A DNA stretch of 30,334 nucleotides, taken from contig JASHOI010000671.1 of NCBI GenBank assembly GCA_030041195.1, positions 1 to 30,334 of the forward strand, written 5' to 3'. This DNA comes from Streptosporangiaceae bacterium (GTDB taxonomy: Bacteria; Actinomycetota; Actinomycetes; Streptosporangiales; Streptosporangiaceae). The notes below the pieces were generated by a model, which saw nothing but the letters and a program-made list of their open reading frames with translations, did no database searches and was not told the origin of the DNA. The stretch's first letter is position 1. Every line of letters starts with the position of its first letter. A program made the translations under genes and the position numbers. Shown here one piece after another: positions 7,586 to 15,530 of this stretch.

Positions 7586-7605
7586 GGACGGCGACGTTCA
7601 GGATA
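7586..7605. promoter_or_regulatory. putative TetR autoregulatory operator
   Basis: GGACGGCGACGTTCAGGATA matches the methyltransferase-operon palindrome (3879-3898) at 17 of 20 positions, including the full half-site CGACGTTCAG. The second half-site here is degenerate. It lies 36 bases upstream of the tetR start codon. Confidence 0.55.
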
Positions 7606-7674
7606 GTTGGCTCTGGTGCGGATTGAGTGATCCCACGACGGGGCCCGGTTCCACGGCTCGTCGCCGCGCTAAAT

Positions 7675-7955
7675 GATCTAGGAGCCTCGCGTGCAGATGG
7701 TGCTCGCAGCGAAATAACCCGTTGCTTTCTGTTGTAGCGTCCTGGCGCGTGGTATGCACGGCGCGCCAGAGTGAGCGCTTTGGCCGAATCTACGTTTGAC
7801 TTGCTGGCGTCAGACAGCGGTTTTCCATGATCGCGGTGGATTTGTTGTCGTATCTGCGAAAAACCCACCGCGATCATGGAAACGGGCCTGGCGCCAAGAT
7901 CAAACCGGCGTGTTGATGATCTGCGAGCCCATGCTGCACGTCAGGCTCCTAGATC
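7675..7955. mobile_element. 281-bp MITE-like non-autonomous element with 35-bp terminal inverted repeats
   Basis: The left end (7675-7709) and the reverse complement of the right end (7921-7955) match at 29 of 35 bases, starting with a perfect GATCTAGGAGCCT. The interior contains a second, perfect 18-bp inverted repeat and no open frame of note. Small size, long terminal repeats and lack of a transposase fit a miniature inverted-repeat element. No clear target duplication is visible; the CTAG inside both tips could be one. Confidence 0.55.
7822..7882. repeat. perfect 18-bp inverted repeat inside the MITE-like element
   Basis: TTTCCATGATCGCGGTGG (7822-7839) is the exact reverse complement of 7865-7882, with a 25-base loop. 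It could form a stable cruciform or RNA hairpin. Confidence 0.85.
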
Positions 7956-8025
7956 TTCCAGGAACCCCAGATCTTGGACCAAGACGCGCGCGAGCGCGGT
8001 AGGCGCGCGACCGGTGTGACAGGTG

Positions 8026-8547
8026 TTACTGGGCGGACCCCTGAGGCTGGTCTCCGGGCGGTGGGGGATACGCGGGCGGCTGGCCGTAACCCGACGGCGA
8101 CGGCTGGCCGTAACCCGGTGCCGACGGCTGGCCGTAACCCGACGGCGACGGCTGGCCGTAACCCGACGGCGACGGCTGGCCGTAACCCGGTGCCGGCGGC
8201 TGGCCGTAACCCGAGGGCGAGGGCTGGCCGTGGGCGGGGGGCGCCGGCGGGAAGTAGCCGGAGTAGCCGGGGGGCGCCTGGACGCCGGCCGCCTGCCTGG
8301 CCCGCAGCGCGGAGCGGTCGCGGAAGAACTGCACGATCATGATGACCGGAAGCACGAACGCGTAGAAGAAGAGCAGGTAGTGCCCGCCGCGGAAGAAGAG
8401 CAGAAGGTACAGGCCGTAGCCCGTGAACGCCGCGCCGAAGATGGCATTCCACAGCCGCCTCCGCTTGGACTGGGCGTTCCTGACGAACGCGATGGCGAGC
8501 ATCGCGATGCCGCTCACCAGGAGGAACAGCACGTAGATGTGGAACAC
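8026..8547 (-). CDS. small actinobacterial membrane protein with a Gly-Tyr-Gln-Pro repeat tail, function unknown
   Basis: 173 residues from a GTG at 8547, supported by GGGAG 7 bases upstream; the frame is open further upstream. The N-terminal half has hydrophobic segments: VFHIYVLFLLVSGIAMLAIAFV, then about two spans through GYGLYLLLFF and HYLLFFYAFVLPVIMIVQFF. A short basic loop (QSKRRRLWNAIF) lies between them. From about residue 83 the protein is a low-complexity cytoplasmic or external tail of GYGQPSPS-type octapeptides. Proteins of this form are widespread in actinobacteria without an assigned role. It is transcribed alone, with 246 gene-free bases separating it from the flippase-like gene. 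Confidence 0.75.
   Translation of the reverse strand: MFHIYVLFLLVSGIAMLAIAFVRNAQSKRRRLWNAIFGAAFTGYGLYLLLFFRGGHYLLFFYAFVLPVIMIVQFFRDRSALRARQAAGVQAPPGYSGYFPPAPPAHGQPSPSGYGQPPAPGYGQPSPSGYGQPSPSGYGQPSAPGYGQPSPSGYGQPPAYPPPPGDQPQGSAQ
8078..8221. repeat. six in-frame 24-bp tandem repeats
   Basis: Six full units beginning GGCTGGCCGTAACCC (8078, 8102, 8126, 8150, 8174, 8198) plus a 9-base partial encode the octapeptide GYGQP(S/P)(P/A)(S/P) on the minus strand. Units differ at only a few positions, so copy number may vary between strains. Confidence 0.9.
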
Positions 8548-8793
8548 GTCGGCACTCCCGCCATCGGTGCGTGCCTCCCGCGCCTCGGAAGGTGAGGGTA
8601 TTCGACCACACGATTGGGGACGTAGCAGGTTGATTTGGCCAAATACAGCCAATAGCATCCTCGAAGTGGCCTGCCGGAGCGCCGGTCAGGGACTGGGGTA
8701 TCGCGTCAGTCAATACGACTGAGAGGATCACCCAATATGGAGATGGCCCACATTATGGGACAGCTGAGGGCACCGGGCGATGCGTAGCGGGGG

Positions 8794-9963
8794 CTAGGCG
8801 AGGGCCTGCTCCCCGGCCTCGGCGTCCGGCTCGGTCCCCGGCGTCCCCGGCGTCCCCGCTGTCCCCAGCATCCCCGGCGTCCCCGGCGTCCCCAGCATCC
8901 CCGGCGTCTCCGGCATCCCCGGCGTCTCCGGCTGCCAGCGGCCGCCCTTTCTCCGGGCCCGGTACGCGATCATCCCCACGCTGACCCAGCCCACCGCGAT
9001 CGAGAGCCAGAAGCTGACCAGGCGGTACGCCAGGGCCGCCGAGATCGCGGGAACGCGGGCGACACCGTAGGCGGCAAGAATGACGGCGAGGCTGCCCTCG
9101 ACGATGCCGAGCCCGCCGGGAACGATCGGCAGCGCGCTGGCGGCCTGGGCGGCGCCGTAGGCCAGCAGCACGCCACCCCAGGGAACGCTGGCGTGAATGG
9201 CGCTGAAACTGCAGATCAGGCACAGGAAATCGGCTGCCCACACGCCGACGGCAATGGCGACGACCGCCACGGTGGACGTCGCGCTCAGCGGAATTTCCCG
9301 CATCCGCGCGAGCGACGCGTCGATGCGCGAGCGGCGGGCCGCCCTGGGATGGCCGGTGACCCGCTGGCACGCGCGCACCAGCAGGCCGGCCAGGCGCAGC
9401 ACCAGGTCCCGGCGGACCAGGATCGCGACCCCGCCGATGACGATGACGGCGCCGACCGCGGCGACGCCGGCGCCGCCGACGCTGGCGCTGGCCAGCATCG
9501 CCACGAGCACGCCGACCAGCAACAGCAAGCTCATGCTGACCGCCTGGGCGATCAGCACCGTGAACACGCACCAGCCCGCGCTGGCCTCGCTCGCGCCGCG
9601 CTGCCGGTAGTACCGGTACCGGTACACGCAGGACAGCGCGGGCCCGGCCGGCACGGTGTTCGCGATGGCCTCGTTGGCCAGGCTGAGCGCGACCAGGCCG
9701 GGCAGCGGCATGCGCGCGCCCGCCAGGTGCAGCACCCGGTGCTGCAGTAAGCCGAAGCCCGCCAGCGACGCGCCCTCGGCCAGCACCGAGGCGGCGAGCC
9801 AGCCCACCGCGAGGTGGCGGAACTCGTGCCGTGCCGCCACCAGATCGCCCCGCTGGCCGAACAGCACGACCAGGACGGCGATCCCCAGCGCCACGCCGAT
9901 CACGTAACGGACTATGGTCCCCGCGCTGCGCCCGGGCTCGGGTGCCGCGAGATCATAGGCCAC
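8794..9963 (-). CDS. lysylphosphatidylglycerol-synthase TM-region / UPF0104 flippase-like membrane protein
   Basis: 389 residues from a GTG at 9963. About eight hydrophobic helices follow a short N-terminus, including VRYVIGVALGIAVLVVLFG and LLLLVGVLVAMLASASVGG. Family signatures are ALSLANEAIANTVPAGPALSCVYRYRYYRQRG and AQAASALPIVPGGLGIVEGSL, as in the membrane domain of MprF and in related lipid-linked-sugar or lipid flippase candidates. The aminoacyl-transferase domain of MprF is missing, so lysyl-lipid synthesis is not expected. The C-terminus after YRARRKGGRWQ is a Gly-Thr-Pro repeat tail of about 35 residues. No strong ribosome-binding site precedes the start. The gene is divergent from the sulfatase. 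The transported lipid is unknown. Confidence 0.85.
   Translation of the reverse strand: MAYDLAAPEPGRSAGTIVRYVIGVALGIAVLVVLFGQRGDLVAARHEFRHLAVGWLAASVLAEGASLAGFGLLQHRVLHLAGARMPLPGLVALSLANEAIANTVPAGPALSCVYRYRYYRQRGASEASAGWCVFTVLIAQAVSMSLLLLVGVLVAMLASASVGGAGVAAVGAVIVIGGVAILVRRDLVLRLAGLLVRACQRVTGHPRAARRSRIDASLARMREIPLSATSTVAVVAIAVGVWAADFLCLICSFSAIHASVPWGGVLLAYGAAQAASALPIVPGGLGIVEGSLAVILAAYGVARVPAISAALAYRLVSFWLSIAVGWVSVGMIAYRARRKGGRWQPETPGMPETPGMLGTPGTPGMLGTAGTPGTPGTEPDAEAGEQALA
8827..8931. repeat. 9-bp-period repeats encoding a Gly-Thr/Met-Pro/Leu tail
   Basis: About twelve imperfect 9-base units (CCCCGGCGT type on the plus strand) encode residues 345-379 of the flippase-like protein as P-G-T/P-G-M/L-G-T tripeptides. 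The array lies entirely after the last membrane segment. Confidence 0.8.
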
Positions 9964-10095
9964 AGATTCAAATTAACCACCGTTGGTGGGAAAACGCGAT
10001 GAAAACCTTAGTTAGGGGCCGTTACGCGACGCCCCGTGGCCGGTCGGGTACGTCCCGGCGGGTCAGGCCGGCGCGCGGGGAAAGGGGCCGCGGAC

Positions 10096-12390
10096 ATGGC
10101 ACAGGAGTTCGGCGGCCGGATCGGCCGCGACTGGCGTGACTCCGAACCCTGGTGGCCGCCCGAACCGGCCCCGCCGCCGGGTGCGCCCAACGTGCTTCTC
10201 GTGGTGCTCGACGACGTCGGCTACGCGCAGCTCGGCTGCTACGGCTCGGACATCGAGACGCCGGTGATCGACGGCCTGGCCGCGGGCGGGGTCAGGCTCG
10301 CGAACTTCCACACCACGTCGTTGTGCTCGCCGACCCGGGCCTGCCTGCTGACCGGCCGGAACCACCACCGCAGCGGCATGGGCCGGATAGCCGACCTGGC
10401 CGTCGGGTACCCCGGCTACTGGGGCAAGCCGCCGCGCGAAAACGGCTACCTGTCCGAGGTCCTGCGCGCTGCGGGCTACGCGAGCTACGCGGTCGGGAAG
10501 TGGCACCTGTCCCCCGAGGACGAGACGAACATGGCCGCGTCCCGCGCCACCTGGCCACTGGCCAGGGGCTTCGACCGCTGGTACGGCTTCCACGGCGGCG
10601 AGACCCACCAGTTCGTGCCCGCGCTCTACCACGACAATCACTCGGTCCGGCCGCCCGCGTCGATGCAGGACGGCTACCACCTCACCGAAGACCTGGCCGA
10701 CCACGCGATCGAGTTCATCGCGGACCTGCGCGCGGTCGACCCTGGCAAGCCGTTCTTCCTCTACCTGGCGACCGGCGCCTGCCACTCGCCGCACCAGCCC
10801 CCGCCGCGCTGGCGCCATTACTACAGCGGGCGGTTCGACCTCGGCTGGGACGCCTGGCGCGAGCAGACGTTCGCGCGCCAGCATTCGGCCGGCCTGCTCC
10901 CGCACTCGACGCGGCTGTCCCGGCGGCCGGACTGGGTCCCGCCCTGGGATTCGCTGGGCCTGCTGGACCGGGTCGTCGCTGCCCGGTTCATGGAGTGTTT
11001 CGCCGGGTTCCTGTCGCACGCAGACGAGCAGCTAGGCCGGGTGCTCGGCTTCCTGGCGGACATCGGCGACCTGGACAACACGATCGTGGTCGTGGTCTCC
11101 GACAACGGGGCCAGCGCCGAGGGCGGCGCGACCGGGTCGATCAACGACGTGCGCATGGTGAACCTCGACCCGGCAACTCCACAGGAGATGTTCGCCAGAC
11201 TTTCCGAGATCGGCGGCCCGCTCACGCACAACAACTACCCGTGGGGCTGGACCATGGCCGGGAACACGCCGTTCCGGCGGTGGAAACGCGAGGTGCACGA
11301 GGGCGGCGTGGCCGATCCGTGCATCGTCTCCTGGCCGGCCGGGTCCCTGGAGGCAGGCGCGATCCGCGGCCAGTTCACGCACGCGATCGACGTCGCGCCG
11401 ACGCTGCTCGAGCTCGCCGGGCTCGACTACCCGGCCGAGATCGACGGCATCGCGCAGACCCCGGTCGATGGCGTGAGTTTCGGCTACCTGCTCGGCGCCG
11501 GGGGCGAGCGCGCCGCCGAGCGGCACACGACGCAGTACTTCGAGATGTTCGGGTCCCGTGCCGTCTACCACAGCGGGTGGAAGGCGGTGACGTTCCACCC
11601 AGTCGGGCCGCTGTACGACGATCAAGACCCGAACGCCCCGTTCGGGGCGGACGTATGGGAGCTGTACCACGTCAGAGAGGACCTCTCGGAGACCCGTGAT
11701 CTCGCGGGGCAGCGCCCCGACCTGCTGCGCGAGCTCATCGAGCTGTGGTGGGCGGAGGCCGAGCGCAACCAGGTGCTCCCGCTCGACAACAGGGTGCTGT
11801 GGGCGCTGGTGCACCCCAAGCCCGATCGCCGGCCGGCGCGCGAGGCGTTCCGCTACTTCCCCGGCGCGGCGCAGGTGCCGGAATCGGTCGCGGTGAACGT
11901 GCGGAACCGCTCGCACGCGCTGATCGTCGACGTGACGATGCCTGAGTCCGGGCCCGGCGACGGCGTGCTGCTCGCGATGGGATCCGCGCTCGGCGGATGG
12001 TCGCTGCACATCCTGGACGGCCGGGCCCGGTACGTGCACAACCTCTACGGCAGCGAGCGGCACACGGTCGAGTCGGCGGCGCCGGTCACGCCGGGCGAGC
12101 ACCGTATCGAGTTCGCCTTTACCAAGGATGACGGCCCTGGCGGCACCGGCGTGCTGAGCTGCGACGGGCAGGAGAGCGGGCGGGGTGTGATCCCCCGGTT
12201 CACACCGTCCGGGTTCAACGGCGTCGGCGCCGGGCTCACCTGCGGCTACGAGTGGGGGCCGGCGGTCGGCACCGGGTACACGGCGCCGTTCGCGTTCCGC
12301 GGCACGATCCGCGGCGCCCGGGTGGAGACCCGCGGCCGGGTCGTCCGCGACCCGCTGGCCGAGCTGGAGGCGATCCTGTCCGAGCAGTGA
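10096..12390 (+). CDS. arylsulfatase, AtsA-like (type I, formylglycine-dependent)
   Basis: 764 residues from the ATG at 10096, preceded by AAAGGGG. The sequence resembles mycobacterial AtsA throughout. Metal-binding VVLDDVGYAQLGCYG (D39, D40) is followed by FHTTSLCSPTRACLLTGRNH, whose C77-S-P-T-R81 is the formylglycine modification motif. GKWHL and VVSDNGASAEGG supply further active-site residues. The long C-terminal part (from about residue 520) contains YYF-type and beta-rich segments ending in YTAPFAFRGTIRGARVETRGR. It hydrolyses sulfate esters after a formylglycine-generating enzyme converts C77; no such enzyme gene is in the window. No signal peptide is visible, so cytosolic action is expected. 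The natural substrate is unknown. A flavin oxidase follows 82 bases downstream. Confidence 0.93.
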   Translation: MAQEFGGRIGRDWRDSEPWWPPEPAPPPGAPNVLLVVLDDVGYAQLGCYGSDIETPVIDGLAAGGVRLANFHTTSLCSPTRACLLTGRNHHRSGMGRIADLAVGYPGYWGKPPRENGYLSEVLRAAGYASYAVGKWHLSPEDETNMAASRATWPLARGFDRWYGFHGGETHQFVPALYHDNHSVRPPASMQDGYHLTEDLADHAIEFIADLRAVDPGKPFFLYLATGACHSPHQPPPRWRHYYSGRFDLGWDAWREQTFARQHSAGLLPHSTRLSRRPDWVPPWDSLGLLDRVVAARFMECFAGFLSHADEQLGRVLGFLADIGDLDNTIVVVVSDNGASAEGGATGSINDVRMVNLDPATPQEMFARLSEIGGPLTHNNYPWGWTMAGNTPFRRWKREVHEGGVADPCIVSWPAGSLEAGAIRGQFTHAIDVAPTLLELAGLDYPAEIDGIAQTPVDGVSFGYLLGAGGERAAERHTTQYFEMFGSRAVYHSGWKAVTFHPVGPLYDDQDPNAPFGADVWELYHVREDLSETRDLAGQRPDLLRELIELWWAEAERNQVLPLDNRVLWALVHPKPDRRPAREAFRYFPGAAQVPESVAVNVRNRSHALIVDVTMPESGPGDGVLLAMGSALGGWSLHILDGRARYVHNLYGSERHTVESAAPVTPGEHRIEFAFTKDDGPGGTGVLSCDGQESGRGVIPRFTPSGFNGVGAGLTCGYEWGPAVGTGYTAPFAFRGTIRGARVETRGRVVRDPLAELEAILSEQ

Positions 12391-12472
12391 CCGGCCCGCG
12401 TTTTGGCATCCGGTGGACGGGCGAAGATATCCGGGTACGGGTGGGGGGCCGGACAAACGGGGGGATAAGCCC

Positions 12473-13831
12473 ATGCAGGCTGACGAGACCGACGTCTGCG
12501 TCATCGGAGCGGGGTTCGCCGGGCTGACCGCTGCCAGAAGGCTGGTGGCGGCCGGGCGCGACGTGATCGTGCTGGAAGCACGCGATCGGGTCGGCGGACG
12601 GGTGTGGAATCGGGAAATGTCCGACGGAACCGTCGTGTCCGCGGGCGGCACCTGGCTCGGCAAGGGACAGGACCGCATGTTCGCGCTGTGCCAGGAATTG
12701 GGCATGGGGACGTACCCGCAGTTCGAGGACGGCGAGGTCCTGCTCGATGTCGACGGGAGCCAGTACCGGTACCGGGGCCTGATCCCCAACTTCGGTATCA
12801 CGCACGTGGCCGCGCTTGGCCTGGGCCTGTGGCGGCTGAACCGGCTGGTCAAGCGCGTCCCGATCGACTCGCCCTGGAAGGCGCCCGGCGCCGGGAAGCT
12901 CGACGCGCTGACGCTGTCGGAGTGGGTCAGCAACCCGGTCAACGTGCCGTCAAAAAAGGCCCAGGCCTTGCTGCTCGCCGCCCTGGGAACGTTCTTCTGC
13001 GTCGACCCCGCCGAAGTCTCGCTGCTGGGCAGCATGGTGCTCGCGGCGGGCGGAGGCGGTTTCCAGTACTACGCGGACAGCAAGAACACCGAAACGCACC
13101 TCATCGACGGCGGGAGTCCCGAGGTGGCCGCGCGGATGGCGGGCACGCTCGGCGACCGGGTCCGGCTGTCCAGCCCGGTACGCGCGGTCCGGCAGGACAA
13201 CGGCAGCATCGAGATCACGGCCGACGGCGGCACGGTCAGGGCCAGGCGGGCGGTGATGGCCACCCCGCCCTCGGTGGCCACGAAGATCGACTTCGACCCG
13301 GCGCTGCCGGGTGCCCAGACGCAGCTGCTGCGGCGCTACCTTCCCGGCGTTGTGATCAAGACCATCATCAGCTACGACGAGCCGTTCTGGCGGGCCGACG
13401 GGCTCACCGGCGAGACCGTGGCCCCGGCGTCACCGGTTCCGATCACGATCGATCAGTCGCCGCGCAGCGCGTCGCCCGGCGTGCTGACGAGCTTCGCCGT
13501 CGGCCCGGGCGCGCTGCGCCTGGCCGGGCTGCCCGCCGGGGAGCGGCGCGAGGAATGGCTCAGGGAACTGTCGAAGCGCCTCGGCCCCAAGGCCCGCACG
13601 CCGAGCGCGTACCTGGAAACCGACTGGTCCGCCGAGCCCTGGTCGCTCGGTGGCATGATCGGGCACCTGCCGCCCGGCGTGCTCACCAGCTACGGCCCGG
13701 CGATCCGCAAGCCAGCGGGCCACGTCCACTGGGCAGCATCGGAATGGGCCACGACCATGCACGGGCTCATGGAGGGCGCGGTCCGCTCCGGGGAGCGGGC
13801 GGCCGACGAGATACACAACGCCCTCGGCTGA
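12473..13831 (+). CDS. FAD-dependent flavin monoamine oxidase family protein
   Basis: 452 residues from the ATG at 12473, with a G-rich ribosome-binding stretch before it. The N-terminal FAD-binding motif is VCVIGAGFAGLTAARRL (G12-x-G14-x-x-G17), ending with the ribose-binding E35 in VIVLEARDRVGGRVW. The substrate domain is central. The C-terminal FAD motif reads AGHVHWAASEWATTMHGLMEGAVRSGERAADEI, as in monoamine/putrescine/amino-acid oxidases. Reaction: oxidative deamination of an amine with release of hydrogen peroxide. The usual covalent-FAD cysteine near the C-terminus of eukaryotic MAO is not seen. It follows the sulfatase in the same direction and may share its transcript. The specific amine is unknown. 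Confidence 0.9.
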   Translation: MQADETDVCVIGAGFAGLTAARRLVAAGRDVIVLEARDRVGGRVWNREMSDGTVVSAGGTWLGKGQDRMFALCQELGMGTYPQFEDGEVLLDVDGSQYRYRGLIPNFGITHVAALGLGLWRLNRLVKRVPIDSPWKAPGAGKLDALTLSEWVSNPVNVPSKKAQALLLAALGTFFCVDPAEVSLLGSMVLAAGGGGFQYYADSKNTETHLIDGGSPEVAARMAGTLGDRVRLSSPVRAVRQDNGSIEITADGGTVRARRAVMATPPSVATKIDFDPALPGAQTQLLRRYLPGVVIKTIISYDEPFWRADGLTGETVAPASPVPITIDQSPRSASPGVLTSFAVGPGALRLAGLPAGERREEWLRELSKRLGPKARTPSAYLETDWSAEPWSLGGMIGHLPPGVLTSYGPAIRKPAGHVHWAASEWATTMHGLMEGAVRSGERAADEIHNALG

Positions 13832-13904
13832 GGCGGTCCCGCCACCGTTCCCGGCGATCTCGGCCTGCGGCGCGTGCGAGACGATTGCGGACCGGCCATC
13901 GCGA

Positions 13905-13928
13905 GTTTACTATACCGGTTAAGTAAAC
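13905..13928. promoter_or_regulatory. LacI-type operator, box 1 (upstream of the GH1 gene)
   Basis: A 24-bp imperfect palindrome (20 of 24 positions symmetric) centred on CCGG. It contains CTATACCGGTTAAGT (13910-13924), identical in boxes at 21391-21405 and, inverted, 22708-22722. A CCGG or CG-centred palindrome is typical of LacI-family sites. It ends about 50 bases before the GH1 start codon. Confidence 0.8.
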
Positions 13929-13976
13929 GACCGCTTTGCGGCGCCGCAGAACCACGCGACGGAGGTTGGCGCAGCC

Positions 13977-15530
13977 TTGTCAGCTATCAACGGCGATGCC
14001 GTTTCGTTCCCCGAGGGCTTCCTGTTCGGGGCGGCCACCGCGGCGTACCAGGTCGAAGGGTCCGTGGCCGCCGGGGGCAGGGGCGTGTCCATCTGGGACA
14101 CGTTCAGCCACACGGCCGGTAACACGCTGAACGGCGATACCGGCGACATCGCGTGCGACCATTTCCTGCGGCTGGACGAAGATCTCGACCTGATCGCGGA
14201 GCTTGGCGCGCGGGCATACCGGTTCTCGGTCTCGTGGCCGCGTATCCAGCCGACGGGCAAGGGCCCGGCCAACCCCGAGGGCCTCGATTTCTACCGCCGG
14301 GTCGTGGACGGTCTTCGCGCCAGGGGCATCCTTCCCGTCCTCACGCTCTACCACTGGGACCTGCCGCAGCCGCTACAGGACGAGGGCGGGTGGCCGCGGC
14401 GCGACACCGCGGGCCGCTTCGCCGAGTACGCGGCGATCGTCGCCCAGGCCCTGGGCGAGACGGTCGGCAAGTGGATCACGCTCAACGAGCCGTGGTGCTC
14501 AGCCTGGCTGGGCTACGGATCCGGCCACCACGCCCCGGGGATACGCGACATCGGGAAGGCCGCGGCGGCCACTCATCACCTGCTGCTGGCGCACGGCGAG
14601 GCGACGGCGGCGATTCGTTCGGCCATCACAGCGGCCGAGGTGGGCATCTCGCTGAACCTGACGCCTATACGCAGCGCAACCGCACACGAGGACGACGTGG
14701 CCGCGGCGCGGCGGATGGACGGGAACGCGAACCGGCTGTTCCTCGATCCGCTGCTCAGGGGCAGCTACCCGCCCGACATGCTCGAGCATTACCAAGACCA
14801 GGTCCCGGGCTTCGCCGCGATCAGGAACGGCGACTTGGAGATGATTTCCCAGCCGCTGGATTTCCTCGGCATCAACTACTACACGCCGCGAACCGTCGCT
14901 GACGCGACGCGGGCTGCCGAGGCAACGATGGCGGGGCACTGCGTGCATGCGGCCGAGACCGACCTGATCTCGTCCGATCTGCGCGTGGTTCCGGTGCAAC
15001 GGCCGGGTTTCCGCCGCACCGAAATGGGCTGGGAGATCGAGCCCGCGGCGCTCACCGAACTGCTGGCCCGGGTCCGGCATGAGTACCCGCACATCCCGAT
15101 CCTGCTCACCGAGAACGGCGCGGCGTGCGGTGACTACGTCGGGCAGGACGGCTTGGTGCGGGACCCAGAGCGCATCCGTTACCTTGACGGGCACCTGCGC
15201 GCCGTGCTGGACGCCCACGGGGCGGGTTCGGATATTCGCGGGTACTTCGTCTGGAGCCTGATCGACAACTTCGAGTGGGCGTACGGCTACTCCAAGCGAT
15301 TCGGGCTGGTCTGGGTCGACTATCCGACCCGGACCCGGATCCGAAGGACAGCTTCCGGTGGTATGCGCAGACCGTTCGGGCGAGCGCGCTCGTGCCGGCT
15401 GCCGAGGCCACCGCCAGGCTCGGCGCCTGAGCGCGAAGGCAACTGGTGCCCGCCAATCAAGGCCGCTCTTCGGCGGCGACCAGGTGGTCCTGCTCGAACT
15501 CGGTCAGCGGCGGGGCCTGCAGGTCCTTGA
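13977..15530 (+). CDS. GH1 beta-glucosidase, C-terminal frameshift
   Basis: Open frame of 517 codons from a TTG at 13977, with GGAGG 11 bases upstream. It is a GH1 (alpha/beta)8 barrel: FLFGAATAAYQVEG at the start, acid/base E171 in TLNEPW, FLGINYYTPR, nucleophile E379 in ILLTENGA, and WSLIDNFEWAYGYSKRFGL at the sugar-binding loop. It retains glucose or galactose from beta-linked oligosaccharides and has no signal peptide, so it acts in the cytosol. After residue 454 homology moves to another frame; a one-base deletion near 15339 fits. The displaced part would end at 15430. As it stands, about 63 unrelated Arg/Pro-rich residues are appended and the frame runs into the convergent ATPase gene. 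Both catalytic residues survive, so activity may or may not remain. A LacI-type box lies upstream. Confidence 0.85.
   Translation: MSAINGDAVSFPEGFLFGAATAAYQVEGSVAAGGRGVSIWDTFSHTAGNTLNGDTGDIACDHFLRLDEDLDLIAELGARAYRFSVSWPRIQPTGKGPANPEGLDFYRRVVDGLRARGILPVLTLYHWDLPQPLQDEGGWPRRDTAGRFAEYAAIVAQALGETVGKWITLNEPWCSAWLGYGSGHHAPGIRDIGKAAAATHHLLLAHGEATAAIRSAITAAEVGISLNLTPIRSATAHEDDVAAARRMDGNANRLFLDPLLRGSYPPDMLEHYQDQVPGFAAIRNGDLEMISQPLDFLGINYYTPRTVADATRAAEATMAGHCVHAAETDLISSDLRVVPVQRPGFRRTEMGWEIEPAALTELLARVRHEYPHIPILLTENGAACGDYVGQDGLVRDPERIRYLDGHLRAVLDAHGAGSDIRGYFVWSLIDNFEWAYGYSKRFGLVWVDYPTRTRIRRTASGGMRRPFGRARSCRLPRPPPGSAPEREGNWCPPIKAALRRRPGGPARTRSAAGPAGP
15338..15430 (+). pseudogene. frame-displaced C-terminus of the GH1 gene
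   Basis: In the frame shifted relative to the GH1 start, codons from 15338 read DPKDSFRWYAQTVRASAL and continue to a TGA at 15428-15430. This is the normal GH1 ending (T-P-K-D-S-F-x-W-Y). Inserting one base near 15339 would give R-T-P-K-D and a protein of about 485 residues, normal for GH1. Confidence 0.8.

Larger units (their letters stand above)
7551..8025. other. 475-bp region without genes
   Basis: Holds, from left to right, the tetR ribosome-binding site and putative operator, a short spacer, the 281-bp inverted-repeat element (7675-7955), and about 70 bases before the stop of the next minus-strand gene. Base composition is visibly less GC-rich than the flanking genes inside the element. 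No convincing coding sequence was found on either strand. Confidence 0.7.

Noticed and set aside
7822..7882. Perfect 18-bp inverted repeat considered as a terminator
   Set aside because: It lies upstream of tetR and downstream of the next minus-strand gene's end only within the inverted-repeat element. The loop is 25 bases and no T run follows, so an element-internal structure is more likely.
8078..8221. Regular 24-bp repeats considered as a CRISPR array
   Set aside because: The units are directly adjacent with no variable spacers and encode an in-frame peptide repeat.
9977..9989. CCACC-GTT-GGTGG between the flippase-like and sulfatase genes
   Set aside because: A five-base-arm palindrome is easily found by chance in such sequence; nothing else supports an operator.
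11032..13035. 667-codon open frame on the minus strand
   Set aside because: Antisense to the sulfatase and amine oxidase, both with clear motifs; no recognisable domain.
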